Shown here: one piece after another, positions 1 through 5,602 of the stretch
How the letters are laid out: each line of letters begins with the position of its first letter
Position numbering within the stretch: position 1 is the stretch's first letter
From: an uncultured Agitococcus sp.
GTDB taxonomy: Bacteria > Pseudomonadota > Gammaproteobacteria > Pseudomonadales > Moraxellaceae
Assembly: GCF_937920075.1 (NCBI RefSeq)
Contig: NZ_CALETI010000446.1
Coordinates: 1-5,602, forward strand
Reading direction: 5' to 3'
DNA: 5,602 nt
Translations under genes and position numbers: made by a program
The notes under the pieces: model-generated
Told to the model about the DNA's origin: nothing
Databases searched by the model: none
The model's input: the letters and a program-made list of their open reading frames with translations, nothing else

Positions 1-2
1 TG

Positions 3-68
3 CTGATTTGTGCCAAATCGCAAGGGGTTGATAAGCTGTCGTGTCACCGCCTTATGTCCTCGGCCTAA
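3..68 (+). CDS. Possible 3' end of an unidentified upstream gene (partial)
   Basis: One plus-strand frame is open from the left window edge to a TAA at 66-68 and reads LICAKSQGVDKLSCHRLMSSA. The other two forward frames stop earlier (TGA at 4-6 and at 29-31). The main support is position: the stop codon sits in the loop of a good intrinsic terminator (58-82), as expected at the end of a transcribed gene. Only 21 codons are visible and I do not recognise the family. The stretch could be non-coding, so confidence is low. Confidence 0.35.
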   Translation: MICAKSQGVDKLSCHRLMSSA

Positions 69-82
69 AGGCGCGAGGTTTT
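58..82 (+). terminator. Rho-independent terminator upstream of ovoA
   Basis: CCTCGGCC (58-65) pairs with GGC (70-72) and CGAGG (74-78), with G73 bulged and a TAAA loop (66-69). This gives an eight-pair GC-rich stem followed directly by TTTT (79-82). The T tract is short but the stem is strong. It should end transcription from the left and so isolate ovoA, which would then need its own promoter between about 83 and 148. The loop contains the stop codon of the possible upstream gene. Confidence 0.6.
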
Positions 83-148
83 ACGGCGAGTTTGATAAAA
101 TATCTTTCTATTACAAAGTATTTATTCAAAAGAAAAATTGAGAACATT

Positions 149-2260
149 ATGGACACGCCTTTATTTTCACGCACACCCTTATTAACAGGTCACGATGTAG
201 AAAGCACACGCCAAGAAATGTTGCTTTACTTCTTAGACACGTTTAACCGTTATGAATCACTGTTTGAGTGCTTGGCCAACGAAGAAGCCTACTACAAAAA
301 ACCGATTAGTCTCCGTCATCCCTTAATTTTTTATTTAGGTCATACCGCGACTTTTTTTGTCAACAAACTGTTATTAGTGCATTTAATTGACCAACGCATT
401 AACCCACGTTTTGAGTCAATGTTTGCCGTCGGTGTGGATGAAATGAGTTGGGACGACCTTAACGATGCCCATTATGACTGGCCAAGCGTTAATGAGGTTA
501 AAGCCTATCGTCAAAAAATACGCAACCTCGTCAGTCAACTGATTCAAGAAGCACCACTCGCCTTACCCATTAATTGGCAAAATCCGTGGTGGGCAATCAT
601 CATGGGCATAGAACACGAACGGATTCATCTCGAAACCTCCTCGGTATTAATTCGCCAACATCAACTGGCTTATGTTAAACCACACCCTGCATGGCAAGCA
701 CACCGCCAAACAGCTCAAGCACCCAACAATGAGTTAGTCACCATTCCAGCAGGCCAAGTCACGTTGGGTAAAAGCAAAGACGATGCCTATTATGGTTGGG
801 ACAATGAATATGGCCAACATCATGCCGATGTCGCTAGCTTTCAAGCCAGTCGTTATTTAGTCAGTAATCAGGAGTTTTTAGCCTTTGTTGCCGACAATGG
901 TTATCAACAAGCGGCTTATTGGAGCGAAGAAGGTTGGGCATGGCGTGAGTTTGCCCAAGCACAATACCCCACTTTTTGGCGTAAACAAGGTCACGATTGG
1001 CAATTACGCTTAATGACCGAAGAAATCCCCATGCCTTGGGATTGGCCTGTCGAAGTGAATTATCATGAAGCCAAAGCCTTTTGTCAGTGGTTAAGCCAAC
1101 AACAGCAACAACAAATTCGTTTACCCAGTGAAGACGAATGGCAACGCCTGTACCAACATGCCCAACTTGACCACCCTTCTGCCAGTCAACGTTGTCAGGC
1201 GAACTTACATTTAGATTATGCAGCGTCGGCTTGTCCTGTCACGCAGTTTCAGCATGGCGAATTGTTTGATGTCGTGGGTAATGTGTGGCAATGGACAGAA
1301 ACGCCCACTTATCCGTTTACAGGTTTTGATGTACATCCGATTTATGATGACTTTACTACCCCCACCTTTGACGACCGCCACAACCTAATCAAAGGCGGCT
1401 CATGGATTTCTTGTGGCAACGAAAGCCATCACAACTCACGTTATGCTTTCCGCCGTCACTTTTTTCAACACGCAGGCTTTAGATATATTGTTGCTGACCA
1501 TCAACCATTCGCAGTCAGCTCGCGTTATGAAACCGACAAATTAATGTCCGAATATGCCGAATTTCATTATGGTGATAACTATTTTGGTGTTGCCAACTTT
1601 AGCCAAAGTCTTGCCCAACTGGCCATTGCACAAATGGGCAATCGCCCTGCTCGCCATGCCCTTGATTTAGGTTGCGCCTCTGGTCGCGCCAGTTTTGAAT
1701 TAGCCAAACATTTTCACCAAGTCACTGGCATTGATTTTTCGGCACGTTTTATTCAACAAGGCGTACAATTGGCCGAACAAGGGGTTTTACGTTATGCGAT
1801 ATGTGAAGAAGGCGAATTGGTCAGCTACAAAGAGCGACAATTACGCGATGTAGACTTGCATCATGTGCGCCATAAAGTCAGTTTTTATCAAGGTGATGCC
1901 TGTAATCTCAAAGCCCAATTTACCGACTATGACCTCATTTTTGCCGCCAATTTAATTGACCGTTTATATGACCCCGCCAAATTTTTAAGCACGATTCATC
2001 AACGCTTAACCACGGGTGGTGTATTAATGATTGCTTCACCCTATACATGGTTAGAAGAACATACACCACGCGCCAACTGGCTAGGCGGCTTCAAAAAAGA
2101 TGGCGAAAGTTTTAGCACCTTTGATGGTTTAAGCGCGATACTTAGCAAACACTTTAGATTAATAACCGAACCGCAAGCTGTGCCGTTTGTGATTAGAGAA
2201 ACCAAACGTAAATTTCAACATAGTATGTCGGAAGTGAGTTTTTGGGAACGTATTCAATGA
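149..2260 (+). CDS. ovoA: OvoA: 5-histidylcysteine sulfoxide synthase / thiohistidine N-methyltransferase
   Basis: A cytoplasmic, three-domain bifunctional enzyme of ovothiol biosynthesis, 703 residues from the ATG at 149, close to the usual OvoA length of about 700. Residues ~20-170 form the DinB-like domain with the iron ligands: HERIHLE (H156, H160; the HX3HXE motif) and probably H65 in GHTATFF. Residues ~195-450 form the formylglycine-generating-enzyme-like sulfoxide synthase domain, with VTIPAG near the start, VVGNVWQWTE (375-384) and KGGSW (415-419). Residues ~465-703 are a class I SAM methyltransferase with motif I DLGCASG (506-512) and acidic D529 at the end of strand 2. By family knowledge, the iron centre uses O2 to join Cys to His, and the C-terminal domain methylates the thiohistidine released by OvoB. 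An in-frame GTG at 41 would add 36 residues, but these overlap the terminator and the possible upstream gene, and family similarity starts at about FSRTPLLTG. The Shine-Dalgarno match is weak (GAGAA, 140-144). Six consecutive glutamines (317-322) probably lie in a surface loop. All key motifs appear intact. Confidence 0.95.
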   Translation: MDTPLFSRTPLLTGHDVESTRQEMLLYFLDTFNRYESLFECLANEEAYYKKPISLRHPLIFYLGHTATFFVNKLLLVHLIDQRINPRFESMFAVGVDEMSWDDLNDAHYDWPSVNEVKAYRQKIRNLVSQLIQEAPLALPINWQNPWWAIIMGIEHERIHLETSSVLIRQHQLAYVKPHPAWQAHRQTAQAPNNELVTIPAGQVTLGKSKDDAYYGWDNEYGQHHADVASFQASRYLVSNQEFLAFVADNGYQQAAYWSEEGWAWREFAQAQYPTFWRKQGHDWQLRLMTEEIPMPWDWPVEVNYHEAKAFCQWLSQQQQQQIRLPSEDEWQRLYQHAQLDHPSASQRCQANLHLDYAASACPVTQFQHGELFDVVGNVWQWTETPTYPFTGFDVHPIYDDFTTPTFDDRHNLIKGGSWISCGNESHHNSRYAFRRHFFQHAGFRYIVADHQPFAVSSRYETDKLMSEYAEFHYGDNYFGVANFSQSLAQLAIAQMGNRPARHALDLGCASGRASFELAKHFHQVTGIDFSARFIQQGVQLAEQGVLRYAICEEGELVSYKERQLRDVDLHHVRHKVSFYQGDACNLKAQFTDYDLIFAANLIDRLYDPAKFLSTIHQRLTTGGVLMIASPYTWLEEHTPRANWLGGFKKDGESFSTFDGLSAILSKHFRLITEPQAVPFVIRETKRKFQHSMSEVSFWERIQ
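2244..2260 (+). promoter_or_regulatory. ovoA/ovoB ATGA overlap with upstream GGGAA ribosome binding site
   Basis: The ATG of ovoB (2257-2259) overlaps the TGA of ovoA (2258-2260) as ATGA. GGGAA at 2244-2248, inside the last ovoA codons, lies 8 bases before the ATG and can act as a modest ribosome binding site. This arrangement is typical of translational coupling, which would keep the synthase and the lyase in step. Confidence 0.65.
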
Positions 2261-3420
2261 GTTATAATTTTGACCAAATCTTAAACCACCATCAGCAAAA
2301 CAGCATTAAGCACAATGCCAATCGCCAGTTTTTTGGCACAGACGATGTATTGCCGTTGTGGGTGGCAGATATGGATTTTGCCGTTGCACCTGCGATTAGC
2401 CAAGCGATTCAACAGCGCAGCCAATATCCGATTTTTGGTTATACGTTTTATCCCGAAACGATGTATCAGGCGTTAATTAACTGGTTTAGTCAACGTCATG
2501 GCTGGCAGATTAATCGCCAACAGATCATTATGACCAATGGTGTGGTGACAGCGATTCATGCGGTCATTCAAGCACTGACACAAATTGGCGATAAAATCAT
2601 TATTCAACCACCTGTTTATCCACCATTTTTTTCGAGTGTCACCACTTGCCAACGGCAACTCTTGCTCAATCCTTTACGTTATCAAGATAATGATTATGTT
2701 ATAGATTTTGAGCATTTAGAAGATTGCGCTCAGCAAGGCGCAAAAATGTTGATTTTTTGCTCGCCTCACAACCCTGTGGGTCGAGTGTGGACAAAAGCCG
2801 AATTGGAGCAACTGTTAAGCATTGCACGCCGTTATCAACTGATTATTTTAAGTGACGAAATTCATGCCGATTTAGTCTATCAACCGCATCAACATATTCC
2901 CTTAGCGACTTTAGCGCATGAAGATGATGTGCTTGTTACCGCGATTGCACCCAGTAAAAGTTTTAATATTGCAGGTTTAATGTTATCAAGTTTGGTGGTG
3001 AGCCATGCACCAAGCCAACAGGCCATCAATCAGGTGTTACAGGGTTTACATTTAGGCAATTCTAACCCTTTTAGTATTGTTGCTTTTGAGGCGGCTTATG
3101 CACATGGGGCTGATTGGCTTAATGCTGTGTTAGGCTATTTGCAAGCCAACCGTGATTTTGCCCTAGATTTTATCGCACAACATTGCCCACGTTTAAGCGC
3201 AATTTCACCACAAGGCACATATTTATTATGGCTAAATTGTCAGCAATTGGGCTTAAATAATCAGCAGTTACGGCAATTATTTACCCATCAAGCCAAAGTT
3301 GCACTCAATGCAGGTGATACTTTTGGTGAGGTCGGTAGTGGTTTTATGCGGTTAAATTTTGCCTTGCCTAGAGTGCAGTTGGAGGAAGCGTTGGGGAGGA
3401 TAAAGGGAGTTATTGGCTAA
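2257..3420 (+). CDS. ovoB: OvoB: PLP-dependent histidylcysteine sulfoxide lyase (MalY/PatB-type fold)
   Basis: A fold-type I PLP enzyme of 387 residues, the normal length for the MalY/PatB group of C-S lyases. Visible hallmarks are WVADMDF near the N-terminus (35-41), SPHNPVGRVW (N172 of the NPxG motif), SDEIHAD (D200, contacting the pyridine nitrogen), the Schiff-base lysine K234 in APSKSFNIAG, and R365 in GFMRLNFALP, the likely substrate-carboxylate arginine. There is no signal peptide, so it should be cytoplasmic. By sequence alone it could be annotated cystathionine beta-lyase or an aminotransferase. The OvoB call rests on its coupling to ovoA: in bacteria the PLP lyase that cleaves the OvoA sulfoxide product to 5-thiohistidine, pyruvate and ammonia belongs to this family. 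A TTG five codons upstream (2242) is a less likely start than the ATG overlapping the ovoA stop. No clear intrinsic terminator follows. Confidence 0.85.
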   Translation: MSYNFDQILNHHQQNSIKHNANRQFFGTDDVLPLWVADMDFAVAPAISQAIQQRSQYPIFGYTFYPETMYQALINWFSQRHGWQINRQQIIMTNGVVTAIHAVIQALTQIGDKIIIQPPVYPPFFSSVTTCQRQLLLNPLRYQDNDYVIDFEHLEDCAQQGAKMLIFCSPHNPVGRVWTKAELEQLLSIARRYQLIILSDEIHADLVYQPHQHIPLATLAHEDDVLVTAIAPSKSFNIAGLMLSSLVVSHAPSQQAINQVLQGLHLGNSNPFSIVAFEAAYAHGADWLNAVLGYLQANRDFALDFIAQHCPRLSAISPQGTYLLWLNCQQLGLNNQQLRQLFTHQAKVALNAGDTFGEVGSGFMRLNFALPRVQLEEALGRIKGVIG

Positions 3421-3434
3421 CTTTCTAATAAGTG

Positions 3435-3465
3435 GCCTGTATGAAGCGTAGCGGAATAGAGGAAA
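3435..3465. repeat. Intergenic palindromic repeat, copy 1 (left of the restriction gene)
   Basis: A 31-base element that matches 5572-5602 at 29 of 31 positions, differing at 3444 (A versus C) and 3459 (G versus C). Its ends CCTGTAT (3436-3442) and ATAGAGG (3456-3462) are inverted repeats with one mismatch, around the core AGCGTAGC (3445-3452). The size, intergenic position and palindromic form resemble REP or MITE-type dispersed repeats. No family name can be given from the window alone. Confidence 0.75.
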
Positions 3466-3501
3466 AATATCGTCTTGTGCTACGCTATAGTTTATATAGG
3501 C
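3435..3501. repeat. Larger imperfect inverted repeat containing copy 1
   Basis: Beyond the 31-base copy there is a second arm. GCTACGCT (3479-3486) is the exact reverse complement of AGCGTAGC (3445-3452). ATATAGGC (3494-3501) pairs with GCCTGTAT (3435-3442) if one G-U pair is allowed. The right arm carries about five extra bases between its two blocks. The whole 67-base stretch can thus fold as a long interrupted hairpin, an alternative to the short stem inside copy 1. This is consistent with a MITE-like unit of which the 31-mer is one half. Confidence 0.5.
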
Positions 3502-3511
3502 TAAAATACTA

Positions 3512-3541
3512 TTGAGCAAAAAGATAGGACTGTGATATAAA
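3512..3541 (+). promoter_or_regulatory. Candidate sigma-70 promoter for the DUF262 gene
   Basis: TTGAGC (3512-3517) and TATAAA (3536-3541) are separated by 18 bases, matching the -35 and -10 consensus at 4 and 5 of 6 positions. The start point would fall near 3548 and give a leader of about 20 bases. The promoter lies just right of the inverted repeat. The region is very AT-rich, so chance matches are likely. Confidence 0.4.
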
Positions 3542-3555
3542 ATATAAAAATCAAA

Positions 3556-3559
3556 AGGA
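3556..3559 (+). promoter_or_regulatory. Ribosome binding site of the DUF262 gene
   Basis: AGGA, within AAAAGGA, lies 9 bases before the ATG at 3569. It is the clearest Shine-Dalgarno site in the window and supports that start. Confidence 0.7.
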
Positions 3560-3568
3560 TACAATTAA

Positions 3569-5539
3569 ATGAAAGCATCAGAAACAAAACTACAACCTAT
3601 TATTGAAGGCACAAAACAATATGTTGTACCACTATTTCAGCGTCCTTACAGTTGGGATAAAAGAGAGTGGAAAATTTTATGGGAAGATTTAGAATGGTTA
3701 GCCGATAATCCTGAACATAAAAGTCATTTTATTGGCTCTTTAGTAACAATGCCTACTAGCAATCAACCCGAAAGTGTGACCAAATATTTATTAATTGATG
3801 GCCAACAAAGGGTTACAACTATTTTTATTTTGCTAACTTTGCTTAGAGACTTAGCAAAACAGCAACAAATTGATTTATATCAAGAAATAGAACAGACACT
3901 CTTGTTTAATGCGTTTAAAAAAGGCCACGAACATTATAAGCTCTTGCCTACTCAGTCTGATAGAGAAGAGTTTTTTAGTTTATTAAAGTCCGAATCTACA
4001 GAAAAGCAATCTCAGATTTCCTTGTGTTATCAGTTTTTTGAAAAAGAACTCAAGAAAAATAAAGCCATACAAATTGATAGCCTATTTGAAATCATAAAAT
4101 CCCGCTTATCAGTCGTTAGCATTGTTCTTGATTATGATGATAATCCTCATTTAGTTTTTGAAAGTCTAAATGCAAAAGGACGACCACTCACACAAGCAGA
4201 CTTAATTCGTAACTATTTCTTAATGCGAATTCCTGTAGAGATACAAGAAGAGTCGTATGAAAAGTATTGGAGGCCGATGCAAGCAAATCTGGGCGATAGT
4301 CTGACAGAGTTTGTTCGTCATTATTTGATGAAAAGTGGCGCACTCGTTAAACAAAGCGATGTTTATTTTACGCTAAAGGATAAAATTGGCTCAAATGATG
4401 CGTTGGCTACATTAAAAGATATGGCAAAGTTTGCGAGCTATTACCACAAAATTTTGAATCCTCAATTTGAAGCTAATGAGGTTTTACAAACGGCACTTGA
4501 AGAACTAACCAGTTTGGATGTAGGTACTGCTTATCCATTTTTATTAAACTGTTATGATGATTATCAACAAGATTCTATGTCTGTGTCCATTTTTTTGCAA
4601 ATTATTGAATTATTGGAAAATTTTATTATTAGACGATTTATATGTAATACTCCAACAAGCCAATTAAATAAAATATTCCCTATATTATATGCTCAAGCTA
4701 TGGCATTAAGTCCAAATGATATTTTAAACGGTCTTAAAATATTTTTACAAAATAAAAGCTATCCTAAAGATGCTGAAATTTTGCAAAGAATGGTCTCTGA
4801 TAAAATGTACGGAGCTGGCGACAGATTAAATAAAGCAAAGTTTATTTTGAAACGGCTTGAGCAACACTTTGGCCATAAAGAAAAAGTTGATGTTAGTAAT
4901 TTAACCATTGAGCATATTATGCCTCAAACGCTAAGCAAAGAATGGCAAGAGAGCATGGGGCAGGATTACCAAACAGACCACGATTTGTATTTGCATGTCA
5001 TTGGCAATTTAACACTAACGGCTTATAACTCAGAGTTGTCTAATAGTAGTTTTGCAAAGAAAAAAGAACTGCTCAAGCAAAGTCATCTTGATATCAATAA
5101 ATATTTTGCTAATTGTGAGTCTTGGACAAAGCACGAAATTGAAGCTCGTTCAGGGTATTTAGCTGAGATTGCATTAAAAGTATGGCCTTATTTCGGTGAT
5201 GCTAATAAAACAACTGATAAAAAAGATGTCACAGGTAAAACCCCTAAGAGTGTCACTATCTTAGGACAAAGCTTTCCCGTGTCTTCATGGCGTGATGTGG
5301 AGGTATGTAGCCTAAATACCCTTCTCGATTTAGAACCAGACTTATTTGCCAAATTACAAAAAGATTACCCCAATTTTATAGGCTCTGACTCTTTAAGATT
5401 CCGAAATCATCGGCAGTTAAAAAATGGTTTATATATTGAAATGAATCTTTCTGCTCAAGCAATATATCGCTTTTGTACTCAGGCTTTTGAATCTATTGAT
5501 TTGTCGTCTGATGATTGGTTTGTTGAGTTCGTTGAGTAA
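3569..5539 (+). CDS. GmrSD-type restriction/defence protein (DUF262-DUF1524 fusion)
   Basis: A 656-residue single-chain protein. Residues ~10-220 are a DUF262 (GmrS-like, ParB/Srx-type) domain: VPLFQRPYSW (20-29), FIGSLV (54-59), the nucleotide-binding/hydrolysis motif DGQQR (77-81), and FESLNAKGRPLTQADLIRNY (197-216). A mainly helical linker follows. Residues ~435-535 are a DUF1524 HNH nuclease domain with IEHIMPQ (447-453, H449 the likely catalytic histidine), IGNLTL (478-483) and the downstream N487, N492, F495 and lysines. After a polar linker (~545-562), residues ~563-655 form an extra C-terminal domain (LGQSFPVSSWRDV; RNHRQLKNGLYIEMNLSA) that I have seen on similar proteins but cannot name. 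Relatives (GmrSD, BrxU, SspE) are NTP-responsive nucleases against phage DNA with modified bases or linked to phosphorothioation systems. Which target applies here is unknown. There is no signal peptide, so it acts in the cytoplasm. It has its own ribosome binding site, no partner gene in the window, lower GC than ovoAB, and near-identical repeats on both sides, which suggests horizontal acquisition. Confidence 0.88.
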   Translation: MKASETKLQPIIEGTKQYVVPLFQRPYSWDKREWKILWEDLEWLADNPEHKSHFIGSLVTMPTSNQPESVTKYLLIDGQQRVTTIFILLTLLRDLAKQQQIDLYQEIEQTLLFNAFKKGHEHYKLLPTQSDREEFFSLLKSESTEKQSQISLCYQFFEKELKKNKAIQIDSLFEIIKSRLSVVSIVLDYDDNPHLVFESLNAKGRPLTQADLIRNYFLMRIPVEIQEESYEKYWRPMQANLGDSLTEFVRHYLMKSGALVKQSDVYFTLKDKIGSNDALATLKDMAKFASYYHKILNPQFEANEVLQTALEELTSLDVGTAYPFLLNCYDDYQQDSMSVSIFLQIIELLENFIIRRFICNTPTSQLNKIFPILYAQAMALSPNDILNGLKIFLQNKSYPKDAEILQRMVSDKMYGAGDRLNKAKFILKRLEQHFGHKEKVDVSNLTIEHIMPQTLSKEWQESMGQDYQTDHDLYLHVIGNLTLTAYNSELSNSSFAKKKELLKQSHLDINKYFANCESWTKHEIEARSGYLAEIALKVWPYFGDANKTTDKKDVTGKTPKSVTILGQSFPVSSWRDVEVCSLNTLLDLEPDLFAKLQKDYPNFIGSDSLRFRNHRQLKNGLYIEMNLSAQAIYRFCTQAFESIDLSSDDWFVEFVE

Positions 5540-5557
5540 ATTGTAAAGGCGAACTCA
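5524..5557 (+). other. Hairpin spanning the end of the DUF262 gene
   Basis: TGAGTTCG (5524-5531) and CGAACTCA (5550-5557) are perfect 8-base inverted repeats around an 18-base loop that contains the TAA stop (5537-5539). No T tract follows, so this is not a canonical intrinsic terminator. It may protect the mRNA 3' end, help Rho-dependent ending, or be chance. Confidence 0.35.
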
Positions 5558-5571
5558 GATAAATATCGTAA

Positions 5572-5602
5572 GCCTGTATGCAGCGTAGCGGAATACAGGA
5601 AA
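5572..5602. repeat. Intergenic palindromic repeat, copy 2 (right of the restriction gene, reaches window edge)
   Basis: Second copy of the 31-base element at 3435-3465, in the same orientation. Its ends CCTGTAT (5573-5579) and ATACAGG (5593-5599) are perfectly complementary, unlike copy 1, so it may be closer to the family consensus. The element is cut by the window end, so any second arm like that of copy 1 cannot be seen. Confidence 0.75.

Noticed and set aside
92..124. Possible ovoA promoter with -35 TTGATA (92-97)
   Set aside because: The -35 box matches 5 of 6, but at 16-18 base spacing there is only AAAGTA-like sequence. TATTAC (109-114) is too close and TATTTA (119-124) too far and poor. 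A promoter is expected here but I cannot place it.
1097..1114. Run of six CAA/CAG codons in ovoA as a possible variable triplet repeat
   Set aside because: The gene is generally rich in CAA codons and the run is short and in frame. A surface loop insertion is sufficient explanation.
2242..2256. TTG start for ovoB five codons upstream
   Set aside because: The ATG at 2257 gives the classical ATGA overlap and a better-spaced GGGAA site. The extra residues add nothing conserved.
2473..2658. Reverse-strand open frame of 61 codons inside ovoB
   Set aside because: It lies fully antisense to a gene with clear family motifs, has no recognisable product, and is best explained as a shadow of ovoB.
3435..3470. 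Intrinsic terminator for ovoB
   Set aside because: The short stem is followed by GGAAAAATAT rather than a T tract on the plus strand, so it does not meet the usual criteria.
3352..3564. Reverse-strand open frame of 70 codons across the end of ovoB and the intergenic gap
   Set aside because: It runs through the palindromic repeat, where frames open by chance, and into ovoB antisense. I see no recognisable domain.
3435..5602. CRISPR array based on the repeated 31-mer
   Set aside because: Only two copies, 2.1 kb apart with a gene between them, so there is no array of regular spacers.

Overview
The window looks like the chromosome of a moderately AT-rich gammaproteobacterium. This rests on the full-length OvoA/OvoB pair, short intergenic palindromes around a GCGTAGCGGAAT core, and codon use rich in CAA and TTA. 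The genus cannot be fixed from the sequence.

Layout. Positions 1-82 hold what is probably the last codons of an unidentified plus-strand gene and a compact intrinsic terminator. A short AT-rich leader follows, then two tightly coupled genes, ovoA (149-2260) and ovoB (2257-3420), overlapping by 4 bases (ATGA). Together they encode the complete known bacterial route to ovothiol A. OvoA joins cysteine to histidine as a sulfoxide. OvoB, a PLP-dependent lyase of the MalY/PatB fold, cleaves the C-S bond to leave 5-thiohistidine. The C-terminal methyltransferase domain of OvoA then methylates the imidazole ring.

A 148-base gap (3421-3568) holds a palindromic repeat, a plausible promoter and a good ribosome binding site. 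These lead into one long gene (3569-5539) for a single-chain GmrSD-type protein: an N-terminal DUF262 domain with a DGQQR motif, a DUF1524 HNH-nuclease domain, and an additional C-terminal domain. It is most likely a stand-alone anti-phage restriction enzyme. In sampled blocks it is clearly more AT-rich than the ovothiol operon. It also lies between two near-identical copies (29 of 31 bases) of the same palindromic repeat, the second running into the right window edge. The gene therefore looks like an accessory cassette set beside a conserved metabolic operon. Nothing in the sequence suggests that the two parts work together.

I found no tRNA, rRNA, CRISPR array, transposase or riboswitch. No gap between genes exceeds 300 bases.
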